Shown here: in pieces, positions 14,985 through 17,210 of the stretch
How the letters are laid out: every line of letters starts with the position of its first letter
Position numbering within the stretch: the stretch's first letter is position 1
Origin: AC-37 sp034663685
GTDB taxonomy: Bacteria; Actinomycetota; Thermoleophilia; Solirubrobacterales; Thermoleophilaceae
DNA: 17,210 bases
Assembly (NCBI GenBank): GCA_034663685.1
Contig: JAXDJC010000246.1
Span: forward strand, 1-17,210
Direction: 5' to 3'
Translations under genes and position numbers: made by a program
Notes under the pieces: model-generated
Told to the model about the DNA's origin: nothing
The model's database searches: none
Seen by the model: only the letters and a program-made list of their open reading frames with translations

Positions 14985-15011
14985 CATATAAGCACATCCG
15001 CCGGTCCGCAA
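14985..15011 (-). promoter_or_regulatory. Possible promoter for the intergenic minus-strand RNA
   Basis: On the minus strand TTGCGG (15006-15011) and TATATG (14985-14990) could be -35 and -10 hexamers with a short 15-base spacer. Transcription would begin near 14978, just before the Shine-Dalgarno at 14963-14971. The spacer is suboptimal and the -35 overlaps the hairpin after gyrA, so this is tentative. Confidence 0.25.
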
Positions 15012-15018
15012 AGCGGAC
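15004..15018 (-). terminator. Small hairpin downstream of gyrA
   Basis: GTCCGC (15004-15009) and GCGGAC (15013-15018) form a six-base stem with a three-base loop, 15 bases after the gyrA stop. No T-tract follows on the minus strand. It may be a weak terminator or only a transcript 3' end stabiliser. Confidence 0.35.
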
Positions 15019-15033
15019 GGTCCGGGGGGCGGA

Positions 15034-17210
<2,177 letters not shown>

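Larger units (their letters stand above)
14677..15033. other. 357-bp convergent intergenic region, highly structured
   Basis: This gap lies between the 3' ends of the HNH gene and gyrA. It is AT-richer than its neighbours near 14730-14760 and 14940-15000. It contains a strong hairpin (14699-14728), a 12-base palindrome CGCACCGGTGCG (14775-14786), a cluster of complementary segments (14841-14936), a near-perfect minus-strand Shine-Dalgarno (14963-14971) with a 14-codon ORF, a promoter-like element (14985-15011) and a small hairpin after gyrA (15004-15018). No plus-strand ORF here looks real. By eye it does not match tmRNA, RNase P RNA or SRP RNA. Confidence 0.7.

Noticed and set aside
14699..14990. 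tmRNA, RNase P RNA or SRP RNA in the gyrA-HNH gap
   Set aside because: No tRNA-like ends or tag ending in LAA, no RNase P P4 signature and no SRP GGAA tetraloop motif could be found on either strand.

Overview
The window is very GC-rich. Codons end mostly in G or C, many starts are GTG or TTG, and several genes have no visible Shine-Dalgarno. Gene content points to an actinobacterium: a PknB/PstP/FHA/RodA/PbpA phospho-signalling and cell-wall cluster lies close to gyrA, as in origin-proximal regions of Actinobacteria. The style resembles deep-branching Thermoleophilia (Solirubrobacter/Conexibacter-like), but that placement is inference; no marker in the window proves it.

Layout. 9-845 (-) encodes a DsbA/FrnE-like protein, divergent from a receptor Ser/Thr kinase (866-2356, +) that carries a discoidin-like ectodomain. 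This kinase gene converges on a seven-gene minus-strand operon (about 11398 down to 2353). In transcription order the operon holds an unusual kinase with a polytopic membrane C-terminus, fhaA, fhaB, a PP2C phosphatase (pstP), a SEDS glycosyltransferase (rodA/ftsW), a class B PBP (pbpA) and a four-PASTA kinase (pknB). Four of the six junctions are tight: two stop/start overlaps of 1 and 4 bases, one 8-base overlap, and one 7-base gap. The remaining two gaps are 12 and 19 bases. Divergent from the operon head runs a plus-strand set: a single-pass membrane protein with a CARDB-like ectodomain (11538-12629), a DUF4446 protein (12652-13164), prephenate dehydratase pheA (13170-14033) and an HNH endonuclease (14077-14676). 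gyrA enters from the right end on the minus strand (15034 to beyond 17210, 5' end missing).

How it fits together. RodA and PbpA form a peptidoglycan polymerase/transpeptidase pair. PknB senses cell-wall fragments or lipid II through PASTA repeats, PstP reverses phosphorylation, and FhaA/FhaB bind phosphothreonine. The canonical pknA is absent, while two atypical kinases flank the cluster: one at the operon head with a membrane bundle, and one facing its end with an ectodomain like the extracellular part of mycobacterial MurJ. The locus therefore looks like a rewired version of the mycobacterial pknAB region.

The least explained part is the 357-base gap between the HNH gene and gyrA. On the minus strand it holds a promoter-like element, a near-perfect Shine-Dalgarno with a 14-codon ORF, and a set of nested, partly mutually exclusive stems whose 5' arms overlap that ORF and its stop codon. 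It ends at a strong hairpin and does not match tmRNA, RNase P or SRP RNA by eye. A second notable element is a 16-bp inverted repeat (GGGGTCWGACCCC core) sitting in frame inside the pheA interdomain linker.
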